The notes below the pieces were generated by a model. It had not been told where the DNA came from and did not search any database. It worked only from the letters and a program-made list of their open reading frames with translations. Positions 9,175 through 17,921 of a stretch of 64,000 nucleotides of DNA are shown here, in pieces. The first letter of the stretch is position 1. Every line of letters begins with the position of its first letter. Source of the DNA: Bacillus sp. Marseille-P3661 (GTDB lineage: Bacteria; Bacillota; Bacilli; Bacillales; Bacillaceae_J); the NCBI RefSeq assembly GCF_900240995.1, contig NZ_LT965953.1, forward strand, positions 1,137,303 through 1,201,302, read 5' to 3'. Position numbers and translations under genes: made by a program.

Positions 9175-9209
9175 TAAAAAACCTTTCCGTTCTTTAAAAG
9201 GCGGAAAGG
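9175..9209 (-). promoter_or_regulatory. Terminator-like hairpin in the proI leader, candidate attenuator
   Basis: Read on the minus strand, CCTTTCCG and CGGAAAGG form an 8-bp GC-rich stem followed by TTTTTT. It lies 59 bp upstream of the proI start and after the region that must hold the promoter, so it would stop proI transcription before the gene. I found no T-box consensus sequence upstream of it. Confidence 0.55.
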
Positions 9210-9464
9210 CCAGGTGTTAGCCAAATTTATATAATGCTGAACATAAAAAAACTTTATCATTCTATTATGAAATTTGTTATCATAAAAATTCAAAATGTTT
9301 TTCTTCCCAATTATTATGCACAAACAATAATAGTTGTGTCAATATATAGTTTAAAATTTTTGAATATTTAACTGCTAGTAACACGCATACTGTGTTGCAT
9401 AATGTTAAACTAATGAAGTGGGGATATAAAAGAGATTTAAGTCAATTGAAAGGGGGGAAGGCAA

Positions 9465-10445
9465 GTGGAGTCACAGATTATTGAGATGAATGGTATATAT
9501 CAATTCATATTACCTACACCATTCCCTGTGGGGCCAGTAAATGTTTATTTAATAAAGGGAGATTCACTTACTTTAGTTGACACCGGGCCTAAATCAAAAG
9601 TTGCTTGGGGCTTATTCTGTGAATTATTGGATAAGGTTGGTTATAAGCCAGAAGACATTGATCAGGTTGTATTGACACATCACCACCCTGATCATGTAGG
9701 GATGTTAGAATATATGCCGAAAGATATAAAAATTATTGGGCATTATAAAAATAATCCTTGGATTCATAAGGAAGAATTATTTATTCAAAGGCATGAGTTG
9801 TTTTTTATAGAGTTCTTTAAAAATATGGGAATTGAGGAACAACTTTGCTGGCCGCTTATTGATGATATGAAGGGGGCGTTTGAGTATAGTTGTAATAACC
9901 GTTTTATAACAACTGTAGTAAAGGAAGGTGATGAGATTCCAGGTATTCATGGGTGGAACGTATACGAAACCCCCGGGCACGCAGGAAGTCATATCATATT
10001 ATTTCACGAACACAATGCGTTGATGATCGCTGGTGATTTATTGATTGAAAATACTTCACCAAATCCGTTTATTGAGCCACCTTATCCAGGTGAAACAGAG
10101 CGATCTAAATCATTACCTTTGTATCTTGATTCGTTGTCAAAATGCCTGCAATTTGACATGAGATTAGTGTTATCAGGACATGGAAAAGCGATTAAGGATC
10201 CTTACATGTTAATACATAGCCAATTTAATAAGCAAGAAGAACGTGCTCAGCGCATATATGAATGGCTCAAAGAAAAACCTATGAGTGCTTTTGAACTCAA
10301 TGAAAAATTGTATCCATCACTTCGCTATAGGAACCAACTAGGTTTAACGATATTTGCAACTGTTGGACAACTTGATGTTCTTGAGCAGAAACAAGCTGTT
10401 TATATCGAGAAAACAGAGGATGTTTGGAAGTTTTTTGTACGTTAA
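9465..10445 (+). CDS. yqjP: MBL-fold metallohydrolase, YqjP-like
   Basis: 326 residues with the zinc-binding signature THHHPDH at about residues 71-77, a second histidine in TPGHAGSH, GDLL with the bridging aspartate, and SGHGK. It belongs to the glyoxalase II-like branch of the metallo-beta-lactamase fold and has a C-terminal winged-helix-like tail. Substrate unknown. It starts at GTG 9465 after AGGGGGGAAG. The SDR gene follows 23 bp after its stop, as yqjP-yqjQ do in B. subtilis, so they are probably co-transcribed. Confidence 0.85.
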   Translation: MESQIIEMNGIYQFILPTPFPVGPVNVYLIKGDSLTLVDTGPKSKVAWGLFCELLDKVGYKPEDIDQVVLTHHHPDHVGMLEYMPKDIKIIGHYKNNPWIHKEELFIQRHELFFIEFFKNMGIEEQLCWPLIDDMKGAFEYSCNNRFITTVVKEGDEIPGIHGWNVYETPGHAGSHIILFHEHNALMIAGDLLIENTSPNPFIEPPYPGETERSKSLPLYLDSLSKCLQFDMRLVLSGHGKAIKDPYMLIHSQFNKQEERAQRIYEWLKEKPMSAFELNEKLYPSLRYRNQLGLTIFATVGQLDVLEQKQAVYIEKTEDVWKFFVR

Positions 10446-10468
10446 AAATAAAAATGAAAGGTGAATTT

Positions 10469-11266
10469 ATGGGAAAACGGGATATTGCTGGAAAAACAGT
10501 TGTTATTACAGGGGCTTCTTCTGGAATTGGAGAAAAAATTGCATTAAAGATTGCTGATCGTGGAGCGCGACCTATCCTGCTTGCCCGTTCAGAAGCAAAA
10601 CTTAACAACATTTGTAAGGAAGTTAATGATAAAGCTAATTTGAATTGTATTTATTTTCAACTTGATGTTAGTAAGTATGAAGATGTTAAGATGGTGTTTA
10701 AGCAAATCTATAACGAAGTAGGTCACATTGATATTCTTCTTAATAATGCTGGCTTTGGTGTTTTTGAGTCATTTTCTGAAGCAAGCTTTGACGATATTGA
10801 AAGGATGTTTGCGGTTAATGTTCTTGGTTTGATTGCATGTACTAAAGAAGTACTTCCAGCGATGCTTCAACAAAATAGAGGTCATATTATCAATATAGCA
10901 TCTCAAGCCGGTAAGCTTGCTACACCTAAATCAAGCGGTTATTCTGCAACAAAACACGCTGTCTTAGGCTTTACTAATAGTCTTCGGTTAGAACTTGTAA
11001 ATACAAATATATCAGTTTCAGCGGTTAATCCCGGACCAATTGAAACCAATTTTTTTAACATTGCTGATAAATCTGGAAATTACGTCAAAAGTGTTAAACA
11101 ATTTATGTTATCGTCGGATTATGTTGCAGATCAAGTTATTAAACTTATGGAAACTCCTAAAAGGGAATTAAATCTTCCTAGATGGATGCATGCAGGAACA
11201 ATTATACACAATCTTTTTCCGAGGTTCACTGAGAAAATTGCGGGAAAATGGCTAAACCAAAAATGA
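10469..11266 (+). CDS. yqjQ: Short-chain dehydrogenase/reductase, YqjQ-like
   Basis: 265 residues with the NAD(P) site TGASSGIG, NNAGFG, catalytic Ser and the YSATKHA Tyr/Lys motif. It is a classical SDR of the DltE/YqjQ branch; the substrate is unknown. The ATG at 10469 is chosen over an upstream in-frame start because AAAGGTG lies 6 bases before it. It is second in the yqjPQ pair. A hairpin beginning inside the last codons terminates it. Confidence 0.85.
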   Translation: MGKRDIAGKTVVITGASSGIGEKIALKIADRGARPILLARSEAKLNNICKEVNDKANLNCIYFQLDVSKYEDVKMVFKQIYNEVGHIDILLNNAGFGVFESFSEASFDDIERMFAVNVLGLIACTKEVLPAMLQQNRGHIINIASQAGKLATPKSSGYSATKHAVLGFTNSLRLELVNTNISVSAVNPGPIETNFFNIADKSGNYVKSVKQFMLSSDYVADQVIKLMETPKRELNLPRWMHAGTIIHNLFPRFTEKIAGKWLNQK

Positions 11267-11301
11267 TAAAACACTAGTAACAGTGGCTTTATCATTTTTT
11301 T
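11260..11301 (+). terminator. Terminator of yqjPQ
   Basis: AAATGATAAA, including the stop codon, pairs with TTTATCATTT, followed by a T run. Confidence 0.8.
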
Positions 11302-11425
11302 ATTTGAAATGATAAGGGAAGTGGCTAATTCATTTTTGAATGTTAGAAAATCTACCATAAGCCTTTCTGTGTTTTTCTGCAAGTGTTATATTGTGTAACA
11401 TGAAAGTTGGATAGAGGAGGCTGTA

Positions 11426-13714
11426 ATGGTGGTTCAATTAAATCTAAATTTTGTCTGGGTTGTACTCGCGGCTATTCTTGTTTTTTTTATGCAAGCAGGT
11501 TTTACTGCTTTAGAGGCAGGATTAGTTCGGGCAAAAAATTCAATTAATGTTGCAATAAAAAATGTGAGTGACTTATTAGTATCAACGATCGTTTTTGCGT
11601 TATTTGGTTTTTCGATTATGTTTGGTCCATCCAATAACGGTTGGTTTGGTTCCGGAGCTTTTTTCTTTTCAGGAATTGACGATGATCCTTGGAACTGGGC
11701 ATTTTTATTATTTCAAATTGTTTTTGCGGGTACTGCTGCAACGATAGTTTCGGGAGCAATTGCCGAAAGAGTCAAATTTGGCGCTTATTTAATCGGTACT
11801 TTTTTTATTGTGTTAGTCATTTATCCGGTATTTGGGCACTGGGCATGGGGGAATTTATGGATAACAGATCAATCTGGGTGGCTTTCTGCATTAGGTTTTG
11901 TAGACTTTGCAGGCTCGACCGTTGTGCACTCCATTGGAGGTTGGGTTGCATTTGCTGCAGCAATTGTTGTTGGCCCTAGAATTGGTAAATATTCAGAGAA
12001 TGGTGAAATTCATAATTTCAAACCTTCTAATATTGTATTAGCATCGATTGGCGTGTTTATTTTATGGTTAGGTTGGTTTGGGTTTAATTCAGGCTCTACC
12101 CTTGTTGGAGATTCATCTATTGCATTAATAGCATTAAATACACATCTGGGGGCAACTGCAGGTGGTGTGGTGGCGATGTTAATAAGTTGGCTTATTAATC
12201 GTAGACCGCTTGTTGATGATATATTAAATGGAATAATTGCTGGACTTGTTTCGGTTACAGCTGGTGCACATGTATTAACAGCGTTAACTGCACTTATAGC
12301 TGGCTCCATTGGTGGTCTACTAGTAGTTTTATCTTTACGTTTTATAGATAGAATTTTGAAAGTTGATGATGCTATTGGTGCAGTTTCAGTTCATGGTGTC
12401 TGTGGTGCGTGGGGAACATTAGCGGTTGGTCTGCTAGGAGATCTTTCGTTATTACCGATGAACTCCAGGTTAGATCAAGTCTGGGTACAATTTATTGGAG
12501 TTACGACAGCTTTTATTTGGTCTTTTGGTGTTGGATTTATTATCTATTACATTATGAAAAAACTTATTAATATTAGACCTACTCAATATGAAGAAGAGGT
12601 TGGTTTAAATGTATCGGAACATGGTGCAGAAATTGCAATGCTAGAAACTATACAAGCCATGGATGAAATTGCTTCGGCACAAGGGGATTTAACACGATTA
12701 CTTAAAATAGAACAGGGAGAAGATACAACAGAAGTGAATTTAGCATTTAATAAACTTCTACATACACTTAATGAATTGATAGAAAGCGTTAAATACGAGT
12801 CTGCTTTTGTTAATAAATCTTCCAATGAATTGCTTGAACTTACAAAAATACTACAGGCTAGTAGCTCTAAACAATTGAATACAATCAGGGAAACGCATGA
12901 GGTATTTTTAGAATCGGATCAACGGTTGGCACAGGAAATTGATATTGAAAATCAGATTATTGCAACTATACAAGATTCATTTGCATCAATGGAGGACGTA
13001 GGTAACGAGATTTTTGCTGTTAAAAAAGATATGGACCAAGTGGCAGCATTTATGATGGAAATCACCAAGTTAAATGTAGAAGTAAAGCGAACAATGGATC
13101 ATTTTAAAGGAAAAGTTAATAAAATTAACGAGTTTTCAAGTGAAAGTGCTCATGTAATTGATGTTATAAACGGTCTTACCGATCAAATTAATTTATTATC
13201 TTTAAATGCAGGTATTGAGGCTGCTCGTGCAGGAGAATATGGGAAAGGCTTTGCAGTAGTCGCCAAACAAATTAAAAGCTTAGCTGTTAAATCCAAGCAA
13301 TCTACAAATGAGATTAAAACAATCATCACTGATACAGTTAAAACTATTTATGAAGGTAATAATGAGCTAGAAGACTTCTCTAATACAATTACAAAACTGA
13401 ATGGCGAATTATTAGCTATGCCAATAAAGCTAAAAAAAATGGATGGACAAGTCCAAAATGTATATGAAATTATGAATAGTTTTAGTAGTCAGCTGCAAAC
13501 AGTCAATAAAGAAACCTCCAATATGATCAATAGGAAGTATATTCAGAAAGATAATTTTAGGGAAATGTGTCAAAAAGTTGGAACAATTCATAATCAAATG
13601 GAAATAAACAGTGAGACTATGGATAAGATTGTTGTTAGCGTGAAAGAAATGAAACAACAAAGTTCTGCTCTCCAAAAGGCTGTTAGTCAATTTAAAACGA
13701 CAAATGCTGTCTGA
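11426..13714 (+). CDS. Ammonium transporter-methyl-accepting chemotaxis fusion (Amt-MCP)
   Basis: 762 residues. Residues 1 to about 385 are a complete Amt/Rh channel with about 11 membrane helices ([18 protein letters not shown] at the start). It retains [14 protein letters not shown] and [11 protein letters not shown], so both pore histidines and the conserved aspartate are present. Residues about 400-755 form a long coiled coil whose tip carries the chemoreceptor signature [21 protein letters not shown] followed by [12 protein letters not shown]. There is no HAMP or extracellular sensor domain, so the channel itself is the likely sensor. It would signal ammonium to CheA/CheW and may also transport it. 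GAGGAGG precedes ATG 11426. It stands alone; no glnK neighbour is present. Confidence 0.93.
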   Translation: MVVQLNLNFVWVVLAAILVFFMQAGFTALEAGLVRAKNSINVAIKNVSDLLVSTIVFALFGFSIMFGPSNNGWFGSGAFFFSGIDDDPWNWAFLLFQIVFAGTAATIVSGAIAERVKFGAYLIGTFFIVLVIYPVFGHWAWGNLWITDQSGWLSALGFVDFAGSTVVHSIGGWVAFAAAIVVGPRIGKYSENGEIHNFKPSNIVLASIGVFILWLGWFGFNSGSTLVGDSSIALIALNTHLGATAGGVVAMLISWLINRRPLVDDILNGIIAGLVSVTAGAHVLTALTALIAGSIGGLLVVLSLRFIDRILKVDDAIGAVSVHGVCGAWGTLAVGLLGDLSLLPMNSRLDQVWVQFIGVTTAFIWSFGVGFIIYYIMKKLINIRPTQYEEEVGLNVSEHGAEIAMLETIQAMDEIASAQGDLTRLLKIEQGEDTTEVNLAFNKLLHTLNELIESVKYESAFVNKSSNELLELTKILQASSSKQLNTIRETHEVFLESDQRLAQEIDIENQIIATIQDSFASMEDVGNEIFAVKKDMDQVAAFMMEITKLNVEVKRTMDHFKGKVNKINEFSSESAHVIDVINGLTDQINLLSLNAGIEAARAGEYGKGFAVVAKQIKSLAVKSKQSTNEIKTIITDTVKTIYEGNNELEDFSNTITKLNGELLAMPIKLKKMDGQVQNVYEIMNSFSSQLQTVNKETSNMINRKYIQKDNFREMCQKVGTIHNQMEINSETMDKIVVSVKEMKQQSSALQKAVSQFKTTNAV

Positions 13715-13828
13715 TCTAGAGTAGAAAAAATTTTTTTCTAAATTCCTATGCTCCTAATATAATATTTAAATGGGTCCATTTTTTTTTGAATATTTAGTGT
13801 TTTTAATTAGGGCCAGGGGGGCGAAATT

Positions 13829-14569
13829 GTGAGATTGACAGATAAAGTTGCGATTGTTACTGGTGGAGCAAATGGTTTAGGTAAACAAACCGTTTTAAGA
13901 TTTTCCGAAGAAGGTGCGAAGGTAGTAATCGCAGACTTTGATGAGACAAAGGCTCAACAAGTTTTACATGAAGTAAAAGAACTTGATGGCGAAGCGATAT
14001 TTTTGAAAGTAGATGTAACCGATCCAGATAGCGTTGAAAAAATGGTTCAGGCTACGCTTCAATCGTTTATGAAAATTGATATATTGATTAACAATGCCGG
14101 AATAACAAATGATGCAATGTTATCTAAATTAACTGCTGATGCTTGGAAAAAAGTATTAGATGTTAATTTATCTGGTGTTTTTCACTGTACCCAAGCAGTT
14201 ATTCCAACAATGCTTCAACAGGGTTATGGAAAAATTATTAATACATCTTCTGTTAGCGGTGTATATGGTAATATTGGTCAAACAAACTATGCAGCTACAA
14301 AAGCCGGGGTTATTGGATTAACTAAAACGTGGGCTAAAGAATTAGGTTTTAAAGGGATTAGGGTAAATGCAGTTGCGCCGGGATTTATTGAAACAGATAT
14401 GACAAAGACAATTCCCGCAAAAATAATCGAAAGATTGAAAGAGCAAGTGCCGCTAAGACGATTAGGAAAACCAATTGATGTTGCGAATGCATATTTATAT
14501 TTAGCATCGGACGAATCAGATTATGTTAACGGCATTGTCCTGCATGTTGACGGTGGAATCGTTATGTAA
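13829..14569 (+). CDS. 3-oxoacyl-ACP / acetoacetyl-CoA reductase-like SDR
   Basis: 246 residues, the FabG/PhaB length. It contains TGGANGLG, NNAGIT, SSVSG and YAATKAG, and ends in HVDGGIVM as FabG/PhaB enzymes do. It would reduce a 3-oxoacyl thioester with NADPH. A thiolase lies 1.7 kb downstream beyond a polymerase gene, which fits a PhaA/PhaB-type acetyl-CoA to 3-hydroxybutyryl-CoA route better than housekeeping fatty acid synthesis. No PHA synthase is in the window. It starts at GTG 13829 after AGGGGGGCG. Confidence 0.8.
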   Translation: MRLTDKVAIVTGGANGLGKQTVLRFSEEGAKVVIADFDETKAQQVLHEVKELDGEAIFLKVDVTDPDSVEKMVQATLQSFMKIDILINNAGITNDAMLSKLTADAWKKVLDVNLSGVFHCTQAVIPTMLQQGYGKIINTSSVSGVYGNIGQTNYAATKAGVIGLTKTWAKELGFKGIRVNAVAPGFIETDMTKTIPAKIIERLKEQVPLRRLGKPIDVANAYLYLASDESDYVNGIVLHVDGGIVM

Positions 14570-14582
14570 TTAGAAAAGTGCA

Positions 14583-14626
14583 AGCGCCTTGGTCAGCCCC
14601 GTGGGGCTAGGCGCTGCAGCTAGACA
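14583..14626. repeat. GC-rich intergenic REP-like palindrome
   Basis: AAGCGCCTTGGTCAGCCCC and GGGGCTAGGCGCT fold into a long hairpin ending in GCAGCTAGAC. It is far richer in GC than its surroundings. From memory, very similar AAGCGCC...AGCTAGAC elements are scattered between genes in many Bacillus genomes; only one copy is in this window. Confidence 0.65.
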
Positions 14627-14705
14627 ATAGAAAAAGAGCTAGGTCTTTAGTTAGTTAATAAAAGTTAGGGCCTGTTAATGACAAAAACCGGCCATTTTTT
14701 TACAG

Positions 14706-14756
14706 TTGCAAAAGAACATTAGTTCTCGTATTATATTTATAAAAGAACAAGTGTTC
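14706..14756 (+). promoter_or_regulatory. SOS promoter with two LexA (DinR) boxes
   Basis: -35 TTGCAA at 14706-14711 and -10 TATTAT at 14729-14734 are 17 bp apart. A LexA box GAACATTAGTTC (14714-14725) sits between them. A second, GAACAAGTGTTC (14745-14756), lies just before the ribosome binding site. Both fit GAAC-N4-GTTC, the core of the Bacillus consensus, so the polymerase gene should be induced by DNA damage. Confidence 0.88.
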
Positions 14757-14772
14757 TGTGGAGGGCGAAAAA

Positions 14773-16032
14773 ATGGTTTCTTATACAACAGTAAAAAGTG
14801 AGAAGATATTATGCATCGACATGAAAAGCTTTTTTGCAAGTTGTGCTGCAGTGATGAATGGTTTAGATCCGCTTACTTGCTATTTAGCTGTTGTAGGGGA
14901 CACTGATCGAGAAGGAAGCATTGTATTGGCAGCATCACCGAAAATGAAAGCTGAATTCGGAATTAAAACAGGAAATCGTTTATTTGAAATCCCTAATGAT
15001 CCCAAAATTAAAATTGTAAACGCAACGATGGGCGCTTATTTGAAGATTTCGGCCGAAATCACGAAATTATTTTACCGATTTGTTCCAAAGGAATGTATTC
15101 ATACGTATAGTATTGATGAAAGTTTTTTGCGAGTAGATGGAACAGAACGCTTGTGGGGGGATGCCACTAAAGTTGCGCAAATGATAAAAGAAGCAATTTA
15201 TAAGGACTTTAGTTTAACATGTGCAATTGGAATTGGTCCAAATATGTTGCTTGCAAAGCTTTGCTTAGACCTAGAAGCGAAGCAAACTGGAATTGCAGAA
15301 TGGACGTATGAAGATGTACCTGAAAAATTATGGAGTGTTAAACCGCTTAGTAAAATGTGGGGAATTGGCTCACGCTTAGAACGAACATTAAATCGAATGG
15401 GGATTATGAATGTAGGACAATTAGCAAACTATTCATTAGAAACACTTGAGAAAAAATTGGGGGTTATGGGGAATCAATTGTATTACCATGCCCACGGTAT
15501 TGACTTTTCACAAGTAGGAGCTCCTATTTTAAAAGGGCAAATTAGCTATGAACGTGGGCAAATTTTACTGCGGGATTATGATGATCCTAAAGAAGTTAAG
15601 CATGTCATTTTAGAAATGTGTGAAGAGGTTGCCAGAAGGGCTCGAAGTGCTAAAAAATGCGGTCGAACTGTGAGTTTAGGCATCGGATATAGTAAGGAAG
15701 AAGGTGGAGGCGGATTTTACCGTTCTAAAACAATGGATTCGCCATCTAATATTACAATGGACTTGTATCGAACATGTTTAACACTATTTGATACGTATTT
15801 CGCTAATCAAACCGTTAGAAGGATTTCAGTTTCACTATCTAATATATGTGACGACGAAATGGTTCAGCTTAGCTTATTTGAAAATAACAAAATAAAGGAA
15901 CGGGAATTGGGCTATGTGGTTGATGCGATTCGTAAGAAACATGGCTCAGATGCTATTCTTCGTGCTGTATCGTATACAAAAGCCGGAACAGCAAGGCAGC
16001 GCAGTAAGCTTGTTGGTGGACACAAAGCTTAA
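14773..16032 (+). CDS. Y-family DNA polymerase, YqjW/UvrX type
   Basis: Translesion polymerase of 419 residues. It shows the catalytic IDMKSFFASC (first metal aspartate), STY-type YSIDESFLRVDG (catalytic Asp-Glu), a DinB-like GIGPNMLLAKL segment, the helix-hairpin-helix WGIGSRL, and a little-finger domain. A clamp-binding-like MVQLSLFEN lies near residue 365. ATG 14773 is chosen over an in-frame GTG at 14758 because GGAGGG lies between them. The two upstream LexA boxes support a damage-inducible role. The YolD-like partner that usually follows yqjW is missing. Confidence 0.9.
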   Translation: MVSYTTVKSEKILCIDMKSFFASCAAVMNGLDPLTCYLAVVGDTDREGSIVLAASPKMKAEFGIKTGNRLFEIPNDPKIKIVNATMGAYLKISAEITKLFYRFVPKECIHTYSIDESFLRVDGTERLWGDATKVAQMIKEAIYKDFSLTCAIGIGPNMLLAKLCLDLEAKQTGIAEWTYEDVPEKLWSVKPLSKMWGIGSRLERTLNRMGIMNVGQLANYSLETLEKKLGVMGNQLYYHAHGIDFSQVGAPILKGQISYERGQILLRDYDDPKEVKHVILEMCEEVARRARSAKKCGRTVSLGIGYSKEEGGGGFYRSKTMDSPSNITMDLYRTCLTLFDTYFANQTVRRISVSLSNICDDEMVQLSLFENNKIKERELGYVVDAIRKKHGSDAILRAVSYTKAGTARQRSKLVGGHKA

Positions 16033-16275
16033 TGAAAACTTTTGAATATAAAAATGGAAAACAGCTCAATTAAGTTAGCACAACTGTGTCTAGCCATCTA
16101 AAGGTTGTAAAAAGGGTGTGCCTTTTATTATTAGGAAAGAATTAACTTTTATAAAATATCTACAAAAATACAGAATAGTTGAATTAGTTAAAAATATTTT
16201 TTGTGAAAAAAAGGAAATTTAATGCCATATCCCGAATTTCTTAGGTGTTATTAATTACTAGGGGGAAATCAGGGT

Positions 16276-17466
16276 ATGAAATTAAAAGAGGCTGTAATTG
16301 TAAGTGCTGTTAGAACTGGAATTGGAAGTTTTGGAGGTAGTTTGAAAAGTATTTCAGCACCTCAACTCGGAGCAATTGTTATTGCTGAGGCAATAAAACG
16401 TGCGGATATACAAGCGGGTCAAGTTGATGAAGTTATTATGGGGAATGTGCTACAAGCGGGGTTAGGACAAAACCCAGCAAGACAAGCAGCGTTGCTAGCA
16501 AATTTACCGCAGGAAGTTCCTGCAATGACTATTAACAAAGTATGTGGTTCAGGTTTGAAAGCTGTCCATTTGGCGGCACAGGCCATTATGGTTGGGGGTG
16601 CAGATGTAATTGTAGCTGGTGGTATGGAAAATATGAGTCAAGCGCCATACTTATTAAAGAACGCTCGTGACGGATTCCGCATGGGAGATCAGAAGGTTGT
16701 TGATAGCATGATCAATGACGGCTTATGGTGTGCAACTAATAATTACCATATGGGAATGACAGCTGAAAATCTTTGTGAAAAATATGGTATTACGCGTGAA
16801 GAACAAGATGCATTTGCTGCACAAAGTCAAGAAAGAGCAGCGGCTGCAATTAGTGCAGGCAAATTTAAAGATGAAATTGTGCCAGTAGAAATTCCGCAAC
16901 GTAAAGGTGATCCGATCGTATTCGATACAGATGAATATGTAAAAGCAGGTACTACGGTTGATACGCTTGCTAATTTACGTCCAGCCTTTAAAAAAGATGG
17001 AACTGTAACAGCAGGAAATGCATCAGGAATTAATGACGGTGCTGCAGCTTTTGTAGTAATGAGTCGTGAGAAAGCAGAGAGTTTAGGACTTAAGCCTCTA
17101 GTTTTTATTCGCGGAAATGCAAATGCTGGGGTTGATCCAAGTATTATGGGGATTGGTCCTGTTCAAGCAGTTAAAAATGCTCTAGAAAAAACAGGTCTGT
17201 CGTTAGATGAAATTAATTTAATTGAAGCAAATGAAGCGTTTGCTGCTCAATCACTTGCGGTGGATCGTGAACTTAATTTTAATAAAGAAATTTTAAATGT
17301 AAATGGCGGTGCGATTGCATTAGGACATCCAATTGGAGCAAGTGGTGCGAGAATTTTGGTATCACTTATTCATGAATTAAAGCGAAGAGGTGACCGTTAC
17401 GGGCTTGCGACATTATGTATTGGCGGCGGCCAAGGCGTAGCAACAATTATTGAAAACGAAGAGTAA
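16276..17466 (+). CDS. Acetyl-CoA C-acetyltransferase (thiolase)
   Basis: 396 residues, the standard thiolase length. The nucleophilic cysteine is Cys90 in [22 protein letters not shown] and CIGGGQG supply the C-terminal catalytic His and Cys. It condenses two acetyl-CoA to acetoacetyl-CoA or runs in reverse in degradation. It could pair with the reductase at 13829. AGGGGGAAATCAGGGT precedes ATG 16276. The 243 bp upstream hold no other gene. Confidence 0.92.
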   Translation: MKLKEAVIVSAVRTGIGSFGGSLKSISAPQLGAIVIAEAIKRADIQAGQVDEVIMGNVLQAGLGQNPARQAALLANLPQEVPAMTINKVCGSGLKAVHLAAQAIMVGGADVIVAGGMENMSQAPYLLKNARDGFRMGDQKVVDSMINDGLWCATNNYHMGMTAENLCEKYGITREEQDAFAAQSQERAAAAISAGKFKDEIVPVEIPQRKGDPIVFDTDEYVKAGTTVDTLANLRPAFKKDGTVTAGNASGINDGAAAFVVMSREKAESLGLKPLVFIRGNANAGVDPSIMGIGPVQAVKNALEKTGLSLDEINLIEANEAFAAQSLAVDRELNFNKEILNVNGGAIALGHPIGASGARILVSLIHELKRRGDRYGLATLCIGGGQGVATIIENEE

Positions 17467-17567
17467 TATTATAGCTTGAATGTTTCTATTTATTTTGTAG
17501 ATTAAGCTAATCATCAATTTCATACATAGAGTCATCTCGTGCTATAATTTTGATAGAGGTGATAATG

Positions 17568-17828
17568 ATGGCAAAAAAGAAACCGCAAAATAATAGAAAC
17601 AATAAGAAACAATCAAAACAAGAAGACAAAATAAGTGTTCTTGATCATTTAGATCAAAATGTGTTTGCAAAATTAAAAGAAAAGCAAAAGGAATTAAAAT
17701 CTGAAGAACTAAGAATCCAAGAGGAAGAGGAACAACGAAAGCGAGAAGAACGCAGACTTCGTGAGAAAAATAAGTCGTTTGAAGAACTTTTAAGTGAAAG
17801 TGAATTAGATTGGAAAAAATTCAAGTAG
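17568..17828 (+). CDS. yqkE: YqkE-like small charged protein (DUF3886)
   Basis: 86 residues, strongly charged, with a long Glu/Arg-rich coiled coil in the middle (EEEEQRKREERRLREKN) and a conserved end SFEELLSESELDWKKFK. Function unknown. Two adjacent ATG codons lie at 17565 and 17568; the second gives better spacing from GAGGTG. Its position upstream of yqkF and nudF agrees with B. subtilis. Confidence 0.8.
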   Translation: MAKKKPQNNRNNKKQSKQEDKISVLDHLDQNVFAKLKEKQKELKSEELRIQEEEEQRKREERRLREKNKSFEELLSESELDWKKFK

Positions 17829-17857
17829 TTTATTTAGATTACAAGGTCATCTTTAGG

Positions 17858-17921
17858 ACTCCCTCATCATAAAATTTGTAATGAGTGTCATCATTTCAAA
17901 TTTGGAGGGAGTTATTTTTTT
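17858..17921 (+). promoter_or_regulatory. Terminator-like hairpin that buries the ribosome binding site of the next gene
   Basis: The outer stem is ACTCCCTC (17858-17865) with GAGGGAGT (17905-17912). Inner stems are AAATTTG with CAAATTT and AATGA with TCATT. A seven-T run follows and ATG 17922 comes next. The 3' arm of the outer stem contains the Shine-Dalgarno sequence of the peptidase gene. As RNA it can terminate yqkE readthrough and also block translation of any transcript that enters from upstream. Confidence 0.75.

Noticed and set aside
9117-9464. T-box riboswitch before proI
   Set aside because: The AGGGTGG..CCGCG core is missing on the coding strand; only a terminator-like hairpin is present.
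17550-17567. Upstream start for yqkE
   Set aside because: It overlaps the GAGGTG ribosome binding site, which serves the ATG at 17568.
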